From Chloranthus sessilifolius (taxonomy: Eukaryota > Streptophyta > Magnoliopsida > Chloranthales > Chloranthaceae): a DNA stretch of 64,000 bases. The position numbers and the translations under genes were made by a program. The notes under the pieces were generated by a model. The model was not told the DNA's origin and made no database searches. It saw only the letters and a list, made by a program, of their open reading frames with translations. Position 1 is the first letter of the stretch, and every line of letters begins with the position of its first letter. Positions 8,052-19,400 of the stretch are shown piece after piece. The DNA is taken from positions 14,784,088 to 14,848,087 of the forward strand of contig CM037593.1 in NCBI GenBank assembly GCA_021018995.1. The letters are read 5' to 3'.

Positions 8052-10539
8052 CTATTCTATTTGGCTTTGTCCAGCAGTATCAACCATCATCCTGACCCTC
8101 TTTAGCGAGCAAGTTGTGATTTTATGACCCAATTCACCACAGCCCTTACAATGGCGTCTCTTCTTGTTTGATTGTTCAAAACCAACCTCCATTCCAGACT
8201 TCATTCTATCATTGTTGCTTGGCCTACCTTTGGTGACACATCGTATTGGATCACGTACTGTAATGTTGGCATGCTCTTGCAATGAAATTCCGTCGCTTGC
8301 CTGGGAGGAGCCGCCCAGAGAGGCTGCGATGCTAGTGCGTCTTTCATTGTCCTCTTCCGTTCTAATGGCCTCTACGCCTTCTAATAGTTTCATCATTCCT
8401 TCCAACGTGTAATCCACCAAGCGATTCAATTCTATTCCCAACTGAATTAACTTTAGTCCAGCTTCTCTCACCTTCTATATTTTCATCATGCATACAAAAT
8501 TGGAGTCCTCTTTCTCAACGACCCCCAAACGTATGGTACTGTATCTAGCATCTTTCGTCCATCGAGGTAGAATGTACTTAGAAGGAATTTGGTTTACCTC
8601 TTCCTTTAAGTAAACTTGGAAGATGTGAGAACACAACAAACCCTCTGTCTCGAAGTGCTTGCAATCACAAGTGGTCGTAGCATTTCCACATTTGAAACGA
8701 ACTTTGAATGTTCGACTGCTATCCTCCGTGCCATACCCACCACTTCTACGCACTTGGTATACAATAGCTGCCCCAACTTCCTCTTCGACCACCTTTTGGG
8801 ACTTAAAAAATGTAAACTTTCGAAACTCAAAGTGGAATCTGTCAAACATGGTTCTCGTATACACAGCAACGGCATGCCTCTCGATTGAATTTCTAAAGAA
8901 GAGCTCCGATGTCGTAGACATTGAACGAGATCCTCCATATTTTCTTTATCGCGACGAGATTGGACGACAAGATCGTATTGCTTGACAAATTCCATCAAAT
9001 TCGTCTGGACATTGACATAGGTATCGAAGAAAGAATTTATATTTTCTCTGCATTGCATAGTGGTCATGTCGGCCCAAAAAGTATCGCTCAAGTAGCACGG
9101 AATCCATTTCCTTCTAAGACCATACATTTATTTGAACCAAGCGTTGTCTTGCAATTGAAACTCTTCGACGAGTTCTACCCATCTCCTTTCGAAACCATCA
9201 ACCGTTCGACTAAATTTGCATTGATTGTACTTTCTCTTGAAATTCTCAAACTTCACCTTCAGCTGAGAGAGATGGTTCAACTCATTCCTCCCTATGTGCC
9301 ATATGCAGAGGCGATGCGCGGTCCCCAGAAGAACTTCGGTGATGGCCTTGCTCATCTCATTGCATTGATCAGTGATGATTGCATTGGGTTTCTTATAACC
9401 CATGCACTTCAGCCATGTGTGAAACAACCAAATGAATGTCTCATCCGCGAGCAACGCACATCCAAAAAGCGTCGTTTGCCAATGATGGTTGACCCCCGTG
9501 AATGGGGCGAAAGGTGGCAGCAATTTGTTTGTTTTGTAAGTGATGTCAAATACCACCACATCACCGAATTGTTGATACACCATCCGTGACCTATGATCAG
9601 CCCAAAATATACTACGCATACGATATTCTTCGTCTAGTTCAGCTTTAAAGAAAAAACTATCTCCTTTATTCTGCTTATCAATGAAGGATTTGATCACGTT
9701 CATGCACATAAGATGGATGTTACTCTCCTTTCTCACTTTTAGGTAATCCCGAGTTTGTTGAGGGTTTACCGTCACCCCAGCCTCTTCATCCAAACTGGAC
9801 AAAACAGTAGAAATCTTGGAAGGAGGAATTATGCCATCAAATGCTCCTATCAACGATTTACTTGCCCCGACCATCTTTGTTGGAGATAATATATTAAGTA
9901 TGGCGTGTGTTAGAGTTGTAGGCAATATATTAATCTCACATTGGTTAGGAATGAAAATAGTGTCTTGTTTGCCTCTATATAAAGGGTCATCACATGTAAC
10001 TTGATTATCTAGAATAAAAGTAATGTAGTCCATTAGTGTTATTGTGCCCTCTTTCTCTTTCTCTTTCTCTTCTCTCCCTAATAAACCCTAAATGAGTATT
10101 TCCCCTCTTTAGTTCTTAGGTTATTTATGTCTATAATCATATTAGGTGATCGTAGTTCCTTCACCTTCGTAGGTGTATACAACTGATGATTATGATGTTC
10201 TCTAAATTTCATTACCTCCCACAACTTTTGGTCTTCGATCCTAATCTTCAACCTTGCCTTACATCCGCATCTGTAATCTCTTGAACACTTTATATCGGCG
10301 TGTATTTTATGCTTGTCAGGCTGCTTGAACCCTTCGAGCGAACATACATATTTTCTCTTTATAATTTTCCCCTTTGCAGATTTGTAAGTGTTACTTTTCC
10401 TAACGCCAAAACCAACTTTCTTTACGTATAAATTATAGAAGTTATAAGCCTCGTCTTCATATTTGAATTTCAAGCCGATACGTGGCTTCCATTCCTCGCT
10501 GGTATTCTCGGACTTTGCACAACCATCCAACATTTCCAT
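8052..10539 (-). pseudogene. FAR1/MULE transposase-like gene, decayed
   Basis: Reading from ATG at 10537-10539, the first segment (to 10078) is a FAR1 DNA-binding domain: GLKFKYEDEAYNFYNLYVKK, conserved Cys in YVCSLEG and CGCKARL, and HHNHQL. The second (10033-9128) holds the MULE DDE core: VVVFDITYKTN with the first Asp, FTGVNHHW, FGCALL, IITDQCNEM with the second Asp, then HRLCIWHIGRN. Next come KWIPCYL and a SWIM finger (CDCKHFETEGLLCSHIF), and last a CCHC-like knuckle (CKGCGELGHKITTC). It would recognise element ends, cut and insert. It is broken by a stop at 10078, TAA at 9128-9130, a frameshift near 8925 and TAG at 8475-8477. Domain order fits either a FAR1-related host factor or an autonomous MULE; AAGCG repeats on both sides favour the latter. 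Confidence 0.85.
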
Positions 10540-10683
10540 ATCATTATCACAATCAAGTGAAACTCCTTCTAAAGAAACCGTCTCAGTGGTGCACCTACAT
10601 TAAATCCTCCAATGGAGTCCATTACAAACTCTGCATTAGAAGAAAATCAAATCAGCAATGGAGTCCACGAAAACGATTCACAA

Positions 10684-10985
10684 TGAAGCGATGATGCGGC
10701 CATAAAAAGCGTCAGCGCTTCAATATGGAAGCGATGGCGCTTCTCAATCGTAGCGTCGTCACTTCTATGTCCAAGCGTCGTCGCTTCCTATCACTTCACA
10801 TATGAAGCGTGTGCTTCTACGTCGATTATAATTTATATATTTTTGAATGCTTATAATTTTATGATCTCCACCCTGTAAATAAGTGAAGAGATCCATCAGC
10901 TACAAGCAGATGAGGAAACCGCTTCACATACGAAGCGATGTTGCAGACTATTTCGAAGCGCTGCTGCCCGGGGGGATGTATAACA
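10684..10985. repeat. Right-hand cluster of AAGCG/CGCTT palindromes
   Basis: Palindromes AAGCGTCAGCGCTT and GAAGCGATGGCGCTTC lie at 10708-10743, with further half-sites to 10790 and again at 10919-10965. They stand directly upstream of the MULE gene, so they occupy its promoter side as well as a possible subterminal region. Confidence 0.75.
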
Positions 10986-11066
10986 TATATATGTTATAGT
11001 TTATAATTTTATATTCTGTAAGCTGAAAATAATACACAGAAACGTCCAAACTTACCTCAAATGTCA

Positions 11067-11454
11067 CTCTTCTGCGCTTCTATCAAGCCCCAGCTCTAGA
11101 AAGAAAGAGAAATATGTCTCTTCTGCTCTTCTATCTAGTACGAGCTCCAGAAAGAAAGAGAAATATGCCTCTTCTGCGCTTCTATCCAGTACAAGCTTCG
11201 GAAAGAAAGAGAAATATACTCTTCTGCGCTTCTATCCAGTACGAGCTCCAAAAAAAAAGAGAAAGTTGTCTCTTCTGCACTTCTATTCAGTACAAGTTTC
11301 AGAAAAAAATAGAAAGTTCTCTCTTTTGCGCTTCTATCAAGTACGAGCTCCTTTTCAAAAATAGAAAGTTGTCTTTTCTGTACTTCTATCAAGTATGAGC
11401 TCCTTTTTAAAATTAGAAAGTTGTCTCTTATGCGCTTCTATCTAGTAAGAGCTC

Positions 11455-11457
<3 letters not shown>
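11067..11457. repeat. Tandem array, 51-bp unit, about 8 copies
   Basis: Units begin CTCTTCTGCGCTTCTATC at 11067, 11118, 11169, 11219, 11270, 11321, 11373 and 11425, and continue with a GTACGAGCTCC-like block and an A/G-rich end. The period is 50-52 bp. Because 51 is divisible by three, both strands show long repetitive open frames that are not genes. Units drift gradually from left to right, as expected for an old array. Confidence 0.9.
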
Positions 11458-11498
<41 letters not shown>

Positions 11499-11532
11499 GA
11501 AAGTTGCGTGCTTCTATAGCGTCAGCGCTCTA

Positions 11533-11568
<36 letters not shown>

Positions 11569-11570
11569 AA
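11457..11570. repeat. (GA)n and (TG)n microsatellites
   Basis: (GA)n with interruptions runs at 11457-11500, (TG)7 at 11533-11547, then (GA)n to 11568. They abut the 51-bp array. Confidence 0.9.
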
Positions 11571-14010
11571 GTTGTGGGCTTCTCCGCTTTTGTAGGCTTT
11601 TGCGCTTCTATCTGGACCATAATCCAGTGACAGATTAACTGTGCAGAGAAGCGCAAGCGACAAAGAGGAAATAGAAACGAGGGAGAGAAAGAACCTGAAG
11701 AGGGAGGGAAAGAGAATGAACCTATACCATTTTTGAATTGTTTTACCGCCATATCATGACAAGACCTTCCCCTTGGGGACAACGCTTCCGTTTTCCAACA
11801 GGTTTAGCATCCAGAACGTACATACTGCCTACTTTACCTACCACTGACACTAGGAAAACCCCGCTGTGGCTAACTCGGGTTAGTGCAAAAGCACCTTCCA
11901 AGTGTCCTCTCCCCATTGCGGGGAGCGTAGAGAAATCTCTACGCCCGAGTGCATTTCCCCCTTTGCCAAATAAAAATTAAAAGTAGGCCACGGATACTTG
12001 TTCTTCAGATTTTTGTTCTATTTTCTATGTAATCGACTTCTGCATTTAAATATAAATCCTGTCTACTGAGTCCCTAGGTTAGTGTTTCAGCCACATGATT
12101 GGGTAGTCTTGGAGATCGAACCAATTGCCTGCAGAAGCACCATCTTGTTTTAGTTTTTCAGGGGATGCATCTCCCTCCCATGAGCCCATGATGGCTGTTG
12201 GACCCTGTCTGTTAAATGCTGGAAGAAAGTTTGTTTCTCACATGTATATAGGGCTGGGGCTGATTTTAGCAAATTGGAGGGGCTTTCTTAATTGAACCAA
12301 GGGCAGAATTCCATGCTGTAATATTGAGCGATCTGTTTTTGCATGAGAAGTTTTGAGGCTTTTCTTTTAATTTTTCTACTTCTTAATTTCTTTGCTTTTC
12401 TTGATTTTACCATGCATGTTGTTTGCTTCTATGTTACTTAATTCACAATCTGTTCGATTCGAATTCCAGTCCATATTCGCAATTCCCTACTTCCATGCTA
12501 TCCCCATTCGCTAGGGGGTAGGATGAATTTTTAATGTTTGCTTTTATTTATTTATTATTTTTATTTTCTTTTGTAAGCTTAGAAGAAGTAGAAATATATA
12601 ATTATTGAAGCTAACGTATAATATTATGACTCGTTTTGGTTACTTGGTAAATCTAGTATGACACTCAAACGAAAGGTATTTTATAGGTCGTGGGTTCACC
12701 TCTCCCCATTCCCAATGTGTTTTTTAATATTTTTAAACAGTTTAATCAAATTCAACCAATCAGGCCGAATGACACGAAGTGCACCGAATAGAATGGCGAG
12801 CTAGTTTGCCATTCGGAGGGGGTATATGAGCGAGTTAAGTAACGTAGGTTTTAATTAATTTATGAGATGAACTCTCCTGACTGCATGAGCACAAATTATG
12901 GCCATGACAGCCTGCATTTATGCTATGTGGCACAAATCTTTGGTCAATCCAAGTAGTTCTACTAGTCGCCCATCATTGACATCTGTCCCAGCCAAAGAAT
13001 CAAGCCTATACAAGCTTTGGAGCCATCCAATTGGTGCACTTTGATTTCAACCACAGAAAAAATATGCACTACTGTCCATACTATAGTGCATGGATGGGAT
13101 GATTCATGTCCTCCAACTTGTTTGATCTTTAGGCCTATGGTAGCTTCCAATATGAGCTACCACTTTGATGAATTAGATTGCTAAAAATATATGCCAAGTG
13201 GTCACTCTATTTATACTTAATTTATAGTCTTCTTACCAAGACGCATAAGTGATGTTTGAATCAAATCTTGAGTTATGTCTTCTAACTACTTTAACCCTCT
13301 CAACTGCTACAGTGGTATAATACCCAACTCATACTGCGATCAGTGTTTGAAGCGCATTGCGTATGGATGGGGTGGTAGTTCCTTACTCAAATTGTGGTAT
13401 GATAAGCTGAGCCCAAATATAACGAATGCTTATTCGTGGAGTAATGGGTGCCACTCGTAATTCTTCTTTTCGTTTTGCCGGATGCTTTTCAGGTTTTTTT
13501 GGATTGTGTTTTTATGGGACTTGCGGGAGAAACAAAAGTGGATTTATCGAGAAGAACAAGAAAATGAAAGTTCACTAATTTTCAGGTTACTTCTCGCCCA
13601 TATTTCAATTCCATTTTGTTGGGTGCCTATGGTTCTTCATCATGTTGATTGAGAAACTGTGTTGTTGGTTAGTGACGTATTTTTTTTTATTTTCACGTTA
13701 TGTACCTGATTTGGTTTTACCAGTAACTACTGATGGCAGAGCTTATTGGTACTCTGGCTATTTGCATCTGTGGGTTCATTTTTGTTCATTAAATTTGGCA
13801 TAATGGGGTGTTGGGGGTTGGGCAACAGCTCAACTGGAAGGTGCACAATGCCAGCAGCCATGGGGTTACAGGTTTAGTTCCAAGTTCGTAAGAGGAAAAA
13901 ATTAACCCTTTGGATCTCAGGATTAAAAAAGTTGCTTTTTTTCCCAATGAAAAATGTCCTTGCGGCTGTAGCATGTTCAAAAAATTAATAGGGAGGACTT
14001 AAATTAGAAT
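11571..14010. other. No gene recognised
   Basis: No recognisable coding region, RNA gene or element was found. Short open frames at 11738-11980 and 13275-13460 on the plus strand resemble no family I know and have no supporting splice signals. A tRNA B-box-like string (GTGGGTTCACCTC) near 12691 could be a worn SINE. Confidence 0.5.
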
Positions 14011-14261
14011 CATGGTATAAAAAATCAGCCGATACCAATACGTATCGGTTTCTCAACAAGCCGATACGTATCAGTATCTCAACTCGGTATCGGTATCGGC
14101 CGATACGTATCGGGTATTGATCGATATGGTATCGGTTTCGGCTGATACCTTAATTTTTTTTAATAGGCCTATACATATCGGTATCGGCTGATACGTGTTG
14201 GCCTAGTCGTATCGGTCCTCCGTGGACCGATACCCAGTCCGATACCAATTTCGACTCCTTG
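14011..14261. mobile_element. MITE rich in CGATACGTATCG palindromes, copy 1
   Basis: The element is built of repeated GATACG/CGTATC words. It starts CATGGTATAAAAAATC and ends ACTCCTTG, the reverse complement of CAAGGAGT. Flanking octamers ATTAGAAT (14003-14010) and ACTAAAAT (14262-14269) match at 6 of 8 positions and look like a worn 8-bp target duplication. The element at 34189-34638 has the same composition and similar ends. Confidence 0.6.
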
Positions 14262-14369
14262 ACTAAAATATCACGGAGTAACATCTCCACTTTAGCCCAA
14301 AATAGAGATTTTTTATTTCACCAAAACAGATGAATTTCGAAAGTCATCAAAATCAAGCTTTCAAGTCTC

Positions 14370-14600
14370 TACCGCCACTATCGCCATTGCCCCCACCACC
14401 ACCACCAGCAACACATCACCTCCACTACCAGCACCACCACATATAACTATAGTCTCCCCCACTACTTCTCCCCCACAACCTCTACCACCACAATCAACAC
14501 CACTTCCAACTTGTCCCACCCGACTACTGCCACACTACACCACCTTCACCATAACCAACACCTCCTCCATCACAGCCACCACCACCTTTACCTCCACCTC
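14370..14600. repeat. CCA/CAC-rich low-complexity DNA
   Basis: Irregular runs of CCACCA, CACCTC and CACAAC give His/Pro-rich frames on the plus strand with no domain. Confidence 0.75.
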
Positions 14601-14880
14601 CACATGCTTCTTAGCCATAGAATCCAATTAAAATATGATGTCAGACAGAGAATAAATTATTTGGCATCCAGACGCCTAAAGTCTGTTTTGCAACTTGGGG
14701 AAATAGGCCTTTACTTACATGGGTGATGACTTGGTCCATTAATTTATTATTATTAGGGAGCTATTATTTGCACACGCATCTCAAGTAGTTGCATCCAATT
14801 AAATAAAATTTGTCCATGCACAACATTCTTGTAATTGCAACTAAAACAAATTGTACCTTAAGTTTAACTTGGCTCACCTC

Positions 14881-15037
14881 CAAGGATCAAAATTTCGGCC
14901 AAAATTATCAGTTTCGGGCCCCACCGAAACAATAATTTGGGACCGAAATTTTGGTCATTAAATGTATGGGGATGAAATTATCAGCCGAAATTTCGGTCCC
15001 TTCCGAAACTGAAACGAAAACCGAAATTTTGATCATT
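14881..15037. mobile_element. MITE, copy 1, with perfect 9-bp target duplication
   Basis: The 157-bp element starts CAAGGATCAAAATTTCGG and ends CCGAAATTTTGATCATT, so the ends are inverted repeats. It is flanked on both sides by GCTCACCTC (14872-14880 and 15038-15046). A 9-bp duplication is typical of the Mutator superfamily. Internally it is almost a single fold-back of CCGAAATTT words. It has no coding capacity. A second copy lies inverted at 15661-15798. Confidence 0.88.
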
Positions 15038-15420
15038 GCTCACCTCTCTCTGTCTCTCTACCCAAGGTGCATCCACCAGGGTAGTCATTTAAAAAAATTA
15101 AAGTAATGGCTCCCTTATTATATTATTATTATTACTATAATTAATATCATATTATAAGGAAATACTGTGAAGAATCTGTAGACCAAAAACCGCACTGAGA
15201 CTTGGTACACCTGATCGATTCTGTGACGATCCAATAGATGGGTAACCTTTTGGATGGGGCCATTACAAAGTAAATCAGCCCGACACAATCCGACCAGATG
15301 GTGCACTCAACCCTATAAGAAACCCCTATTTTCCATGTTTTTAATATAAATGGTATAGTCGGAAGACGAGTTCAATCATTTGTAGTAGAGTTAGTATTAG
15401 GTAATGAACGCTCAGTTAAA

Positions 15421-15585
15421 GGCCGGACCTTGGCGTGATCGTAAGTGCGGTCTGCCTAAAATAATGTGTGTCGCAGGTTCGAGTCCAGGAATTAGCCTTT
15501 AAAATGGGGGTAAAGCTGCCTACCATCAACCTCTGGCAGGCCCATTAAAAACAGGAGCCTTTGTGCACTGGGTACGACCATAAGT
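15421..15585 (+). mobile_element. tRNA-derived SINE, Au-like
   Basis: A perfect RNA polymerase III B box GGTTCGAGTCC stands at 15476-15486, with a weak A-box-like GGCGTGATCGTAAGTGCGG about 45 bp upstream. Downstream come GGGGGTAAAGCTGCCTACC, CTGGCAGGCCCATTAA and GGAGCCTTTGTGCACTGGGT, which follow the order of the plant Au SINE (GGTAAGGCTGCGTACA ... GGGAGCTTTGTGCACCGGG). It is diverged, so probably old. No clear target duplication was found. Confidence 0.72.
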
Positions 15586-15660
15586 TTTGTTTGAGTGCTA
15601 GGTTATGACGTGTGATGCATTATAATATCATGTTTTATATTTTATGAGTGTGCCATGATC

Positions 15661-15798
15661 AATGATCAAAATTTCGGTTTTGGAAGGGACTGAAATCGAA
15701 ATTTCATCCCCATATATTTAATGACTGAAATTTCGGTCCCAAATTATCGTTTCGGTGGGGACCGAAACCAAAAATTTCAGCCGAAATTTTAATCCTTG
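15661..15798. mobile_element. MITE, copy 2, inverted, with perfect 9-bp target duplication
   Basis: The 138-bp element starts AATGATCAAAATTTCGG and ends CCGAAATTTTAATCCTTG, the reverse of copy 1. It is flanked by GCCATGATC at 15652-15660 and 15799-15807. Internal words CATCCCCATA and GGGACCGAAA match copy 1 in reverse complement. It is about 19 bp shorter, through a few small indels. Confidence 0.88.
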
Positions 15799-16235
15799 GC
15801 CATGATCTAAGGATCGTTAATGTAAAATGTTAGGATAGAAGATTTTCTCCATTTAATTAAAGTAACACCATGTAAATTTAAACGCGCGTGCCATGCAAGT
15901 GAGCATTCTATGTATGCAAGCAAGTGAACAAGAATCGTGAGAGGGGGAGGGGGGGGGGAGTATTTGGATTGAGTACCTTTATTTTCAACCCACATCCTTT
16001 TCAAATCAGGTTCGTGTGCTTAAAATTATTGATTTCTTTGAATAAGATAGGAAAGTTTTTCATCCGAATTTTTTGACACAAAAAATCATTTGATCATAGT
16101 CCTACCATTAGATGATTAGATTTTGTTTCATGACATAAATTCATAAAAGTGATCCAAAAATCACATTTGATTTTCATTATTGTCGTGTTCATATTTTGGA
16201 ATGTGTCACTTGGAATAAACATATGACCGTTTGAG

Positions 16236-16322
16236 GATGGCCCATAATCTCATGATATATTATGTCAAAGATTGGCGCAAAATCTGATCTCCATTGTCTG
16301 ATTCAAAGCAGTCAATAATTAA
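16236..16322 (-). repeat. Dispersed repeat R1, copy at 16.2 kb
   Basis: Words GGCCCATAATCTC, GATATATTATGTC, ATCTGATCTCCATTGTCTGA and TTCAAAGCAGTC recur in reverse complement at 63925-64000 and, more diverged, at 41240-41330 (same orientation as 63.9 kb) and 40800-40855. The family is unnamed here. Confidence 0.65.
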
Positions 16323-16439
16323 GTACGCAAAAATTTTATTTTATGAAGTGGGAGACATGTTGTCTTTCAAAGAAAGATGGAGGGTTGGGCAGTAAGAAGT
16401 ACGCAAAACAAGGAGGAGAAAATAGAAAAAGAAAGCAAA

Positions 16440-19400
16440 TTAAGAGCAGTTCCCTCTAAGAAAGGCTGATGACCAGTGATTCAAGGTAGTTGAGATATCT
16501 TCGATCAGATTGTTGACTTTGTTGGATTCTCCTTCAAATATCCTACAATTTCTTTCCATCCAGATGATTATGAGGACTGCTATAGGGATCATAGCAATGT
16601 GAGGCGAATGTTTACGGTTGTAGGCAATTGACGTTTCGGCGATGAGATCGGCAAAGGACAGAGGCATGCAACCGATGATTTTCATTTCTTTCCGAAAGAA
16701 ATCCCAAATATAGGACACTAAAGGGCAGTGGAGCATAATATGATCAGCTATTTCGACATTTTTTTGCACAAAATGCATCTATTGATGAATTGAAATCCGT
16801 GACGATTCAAGGTATCTGTGGTCTTTAATCGATTTTGAGCGACAAGCCAACAAAGAAGGTTGCCTCTTAAGGGGGCTTTGATTTTCCAAAGGTTGGTCCA
16901 AGAGAAGGAGATGAGAGGCCGCCTCCAGAGATAGTTGTAAGCGGATTTGACAGAAAATGAGCCACTCTTGTCTCCCAACCAAATGCGTATGTCTTTGCCA
17001 TATCCCAATGTGGAGACTGAAGAGAGATCGGTGTAGAGATCTTGGAGATCCTTTATTTCGGATTCACGGAGGTCTCTCCTAAAATCGAGGTCCCAAGAGG
17101 GAATGCCTTCATGAATCACAAAGCAGTTGGCAATGTAGGCCCCTTTTTTTCAGCTGATGGAGTAGAGTGAGTGATAGGAGGATTTGAGAGGGAGGCCAAT
17201 CAACCAATTGTCTTCCCAAAATTTGATTTGATCCCCACTATTTAGAGTGTAGCCAATGCCTCTGGAGAAAGCAGGGATAAGAGAGAGAAGACTTTTCCAC
17301 CAAGCAGATCCTCTATAACGTGTCCTGGGGTTGATATCCCATCCATCTCTAGAGACTTTGTATTTACTAGCGATCGGATCGATCCAAAAAGGCTGCAAAT
17401 CAGCTCCAAGATTCCATAGCCATTTGCAGAGGAGTGCTTTGTTCATTTGGCCTATATCACGGATCCCAAGACCACCGTCTTTTTTGGAGAGGCATATTTT
17501 ATCCCAATTGACCATGTGTAAATTTCTACCATCGCTGCTTCCAGACTAAAGGAAATTTCTACAGACTTTCAATTCTATCAATGGTTTTTGGTGGGCATTT
17601 GAATAGGGATAGAGTATATATTGGGATACTTGAAACTGAGCTTTTGATGAGGGTTAATCTGCCAGCCATCGAAAGAGATCTGGACTTCCAGATACTGAGT
17701 TTCTTTTCCATTTTTTCAATAATGAGATCCCATGTGCTTTGGTTCGGGTTTCCCAGACTGAGAGGAAGACCAAGGTAGGTCGTAGGGAGGTTGATAGCTT
17801 CACAACCGAAATATCTAGCAAATTCATTGATAGTTGGTTGAGGAAGGGCAATGCCCATAAGTTTTGATTTGAGAAGGTTGACTTTTTGACCAGTGCAGGC
17901 TTCATAGGCATTGAGAATCCATCGTATATGAAGAAGGTTATCAATGGAGGCATCACAAAAGATGATGGTGTCATCGGCGAATTGAAGGTGGGTGATGGGA
18001 GCATGGTTACTGCAGATGGAAAAGCCAGTAATGTCGCCAAGTTCGGCTCCTTTGTCCAAAAGTTCGCTAAGACACTCGCCGATGAGGTTGAAGAGGAAGG
18101 GTGAGAGAGGGTCCTTGACGAATTCGCCTAGATCCTTGGAAAAAACCATTGGGGGAGCCATTAATGAGGATGAAATAGTTGGAGTGGGTGATGCAGCATT
18201 TGATCCAATCTCTCCATTTGCGGCCGAATCCGAATTTCCGGAGAATCCAGTCAATGAATCTCCAATTGACCCTATCAAAAGCTTTTTCCATGTCAAGTTT
18301 TATGATGAGACCGGGTTTTTTGTCGAGATGGCGAGAGTGAATGCACTCATGGGCGAGGACGGCTCCATCGAGGATTTGGCGTCCCTTTATGAATGCGGAT
18401 TGAGAGGGGTTGATCAAGTCGTTGATAACGCTTCTGAACCGGTTGGCAAGACATCTGGCAATGATTTTGTAGAGCCCTCCAATGAGACTGATGGGCCGAA
18501 AGTCACTGACTCCTAAGGCGCGATCACTTTTAGGAATCAAGGCTATGAAGATAGCAGCAGCATCACTGGAAATGGAGGGTCTGGAATGGAATTCAGTAAA
18601 AACCCAGAAGAGATCATTTTTAATGGGTTCCCAGAAGGTTTGGAAGAACTTCATAGGGAAACCATCAGGACTAGGGGCTTTGGTGCCATCTCCATCAAAC
18701 ACAGCATTTTTATTTCATCCAAGGAGAAGGGTAGCTCAAGGGTGGTTCTGTTAGAAGAAAATAATCTAGGGAAAGAAAGATTATCAGGGACCGGCCTAAC
18801 TGGGTGTTCTTCCGTGAATGCTTTGTGTAATGAGTGATGAAGGCATTTTGGATGCCCACTTTATTGGAAATAACAACGTCATCCATGAATGGAGGAGATC
18901 CAATGGAATTGGCAATCTTTGTGAAAAAATTTTGTATTGGCATCGCCGTCTTTGATCCATTTTTGTTTAGCCCTTTGATGCCAGAATATTTCTTCCTCTC
19001 TAATCTTTTGATTAAGGGAATCTTTGAGAGCTTTCCTTTCTTGGCGATGAGTGCGGAGAAGGCTGCCATCAGATTCTTCTTTGTTGTTGAGACTTGCAAT
19101 CTTGGATAGGATGTCAGCTTTAGTTTTGCTGATGTCCCCAAAATGATTGGCATTCCAATTCTTTAAAAGGGCTTTGATAGCTCTTAGTTTAGAAAGGAAA
19201 CTGAATTGAGCTAAAGGAAGTGAGCTGCAGTTATTCCATTTTTCAGCGATGAGCTGATGAATGGATTCCGTCTAAAGCCAAGCAAGTTCAAATCTAAAAG
19301 GTTTGGGACCCCAGGATTCGGAAGAGGAAATTAGAGAGATGGGAATGTGGTTTGAAACAGTTGAGGGAGTTCCTTTGAAGTGCACAGTGGGGCAAAAGTC

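Noticed and set aside
11114-11398. Long open frames on both strands with a repeated peptide
   Set aside because: They follow from the 51-bp tandem unit, whose length is divisible by three. No start context, domain or composition supports a gene.
1000-11700. Terminal inverted repeats of the MULE block
   Set aside because: Motif-rich ends are visible on both sides, but no long matching inverted repeat or 9-bp duplication could be identified by eye.
15476-15486. Possible tRNA gene
   Set aside because: The B box is perfect but no cloverleaf can be drawn, and the following sequence fits an Au SINE.
16321-16408. AAGTACGCAAAA direct repeat as the LINE target duplication
   Set aside because: Both copies lie on the same (3') side of the element, so they cannot be the two flanks of the insertion.
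17886-18837. Plus-strand open frames of up to 174 codons
   Set aside because: They are antisense shadows of the LINE reverse transcriptase, which is clear on the minus strand.
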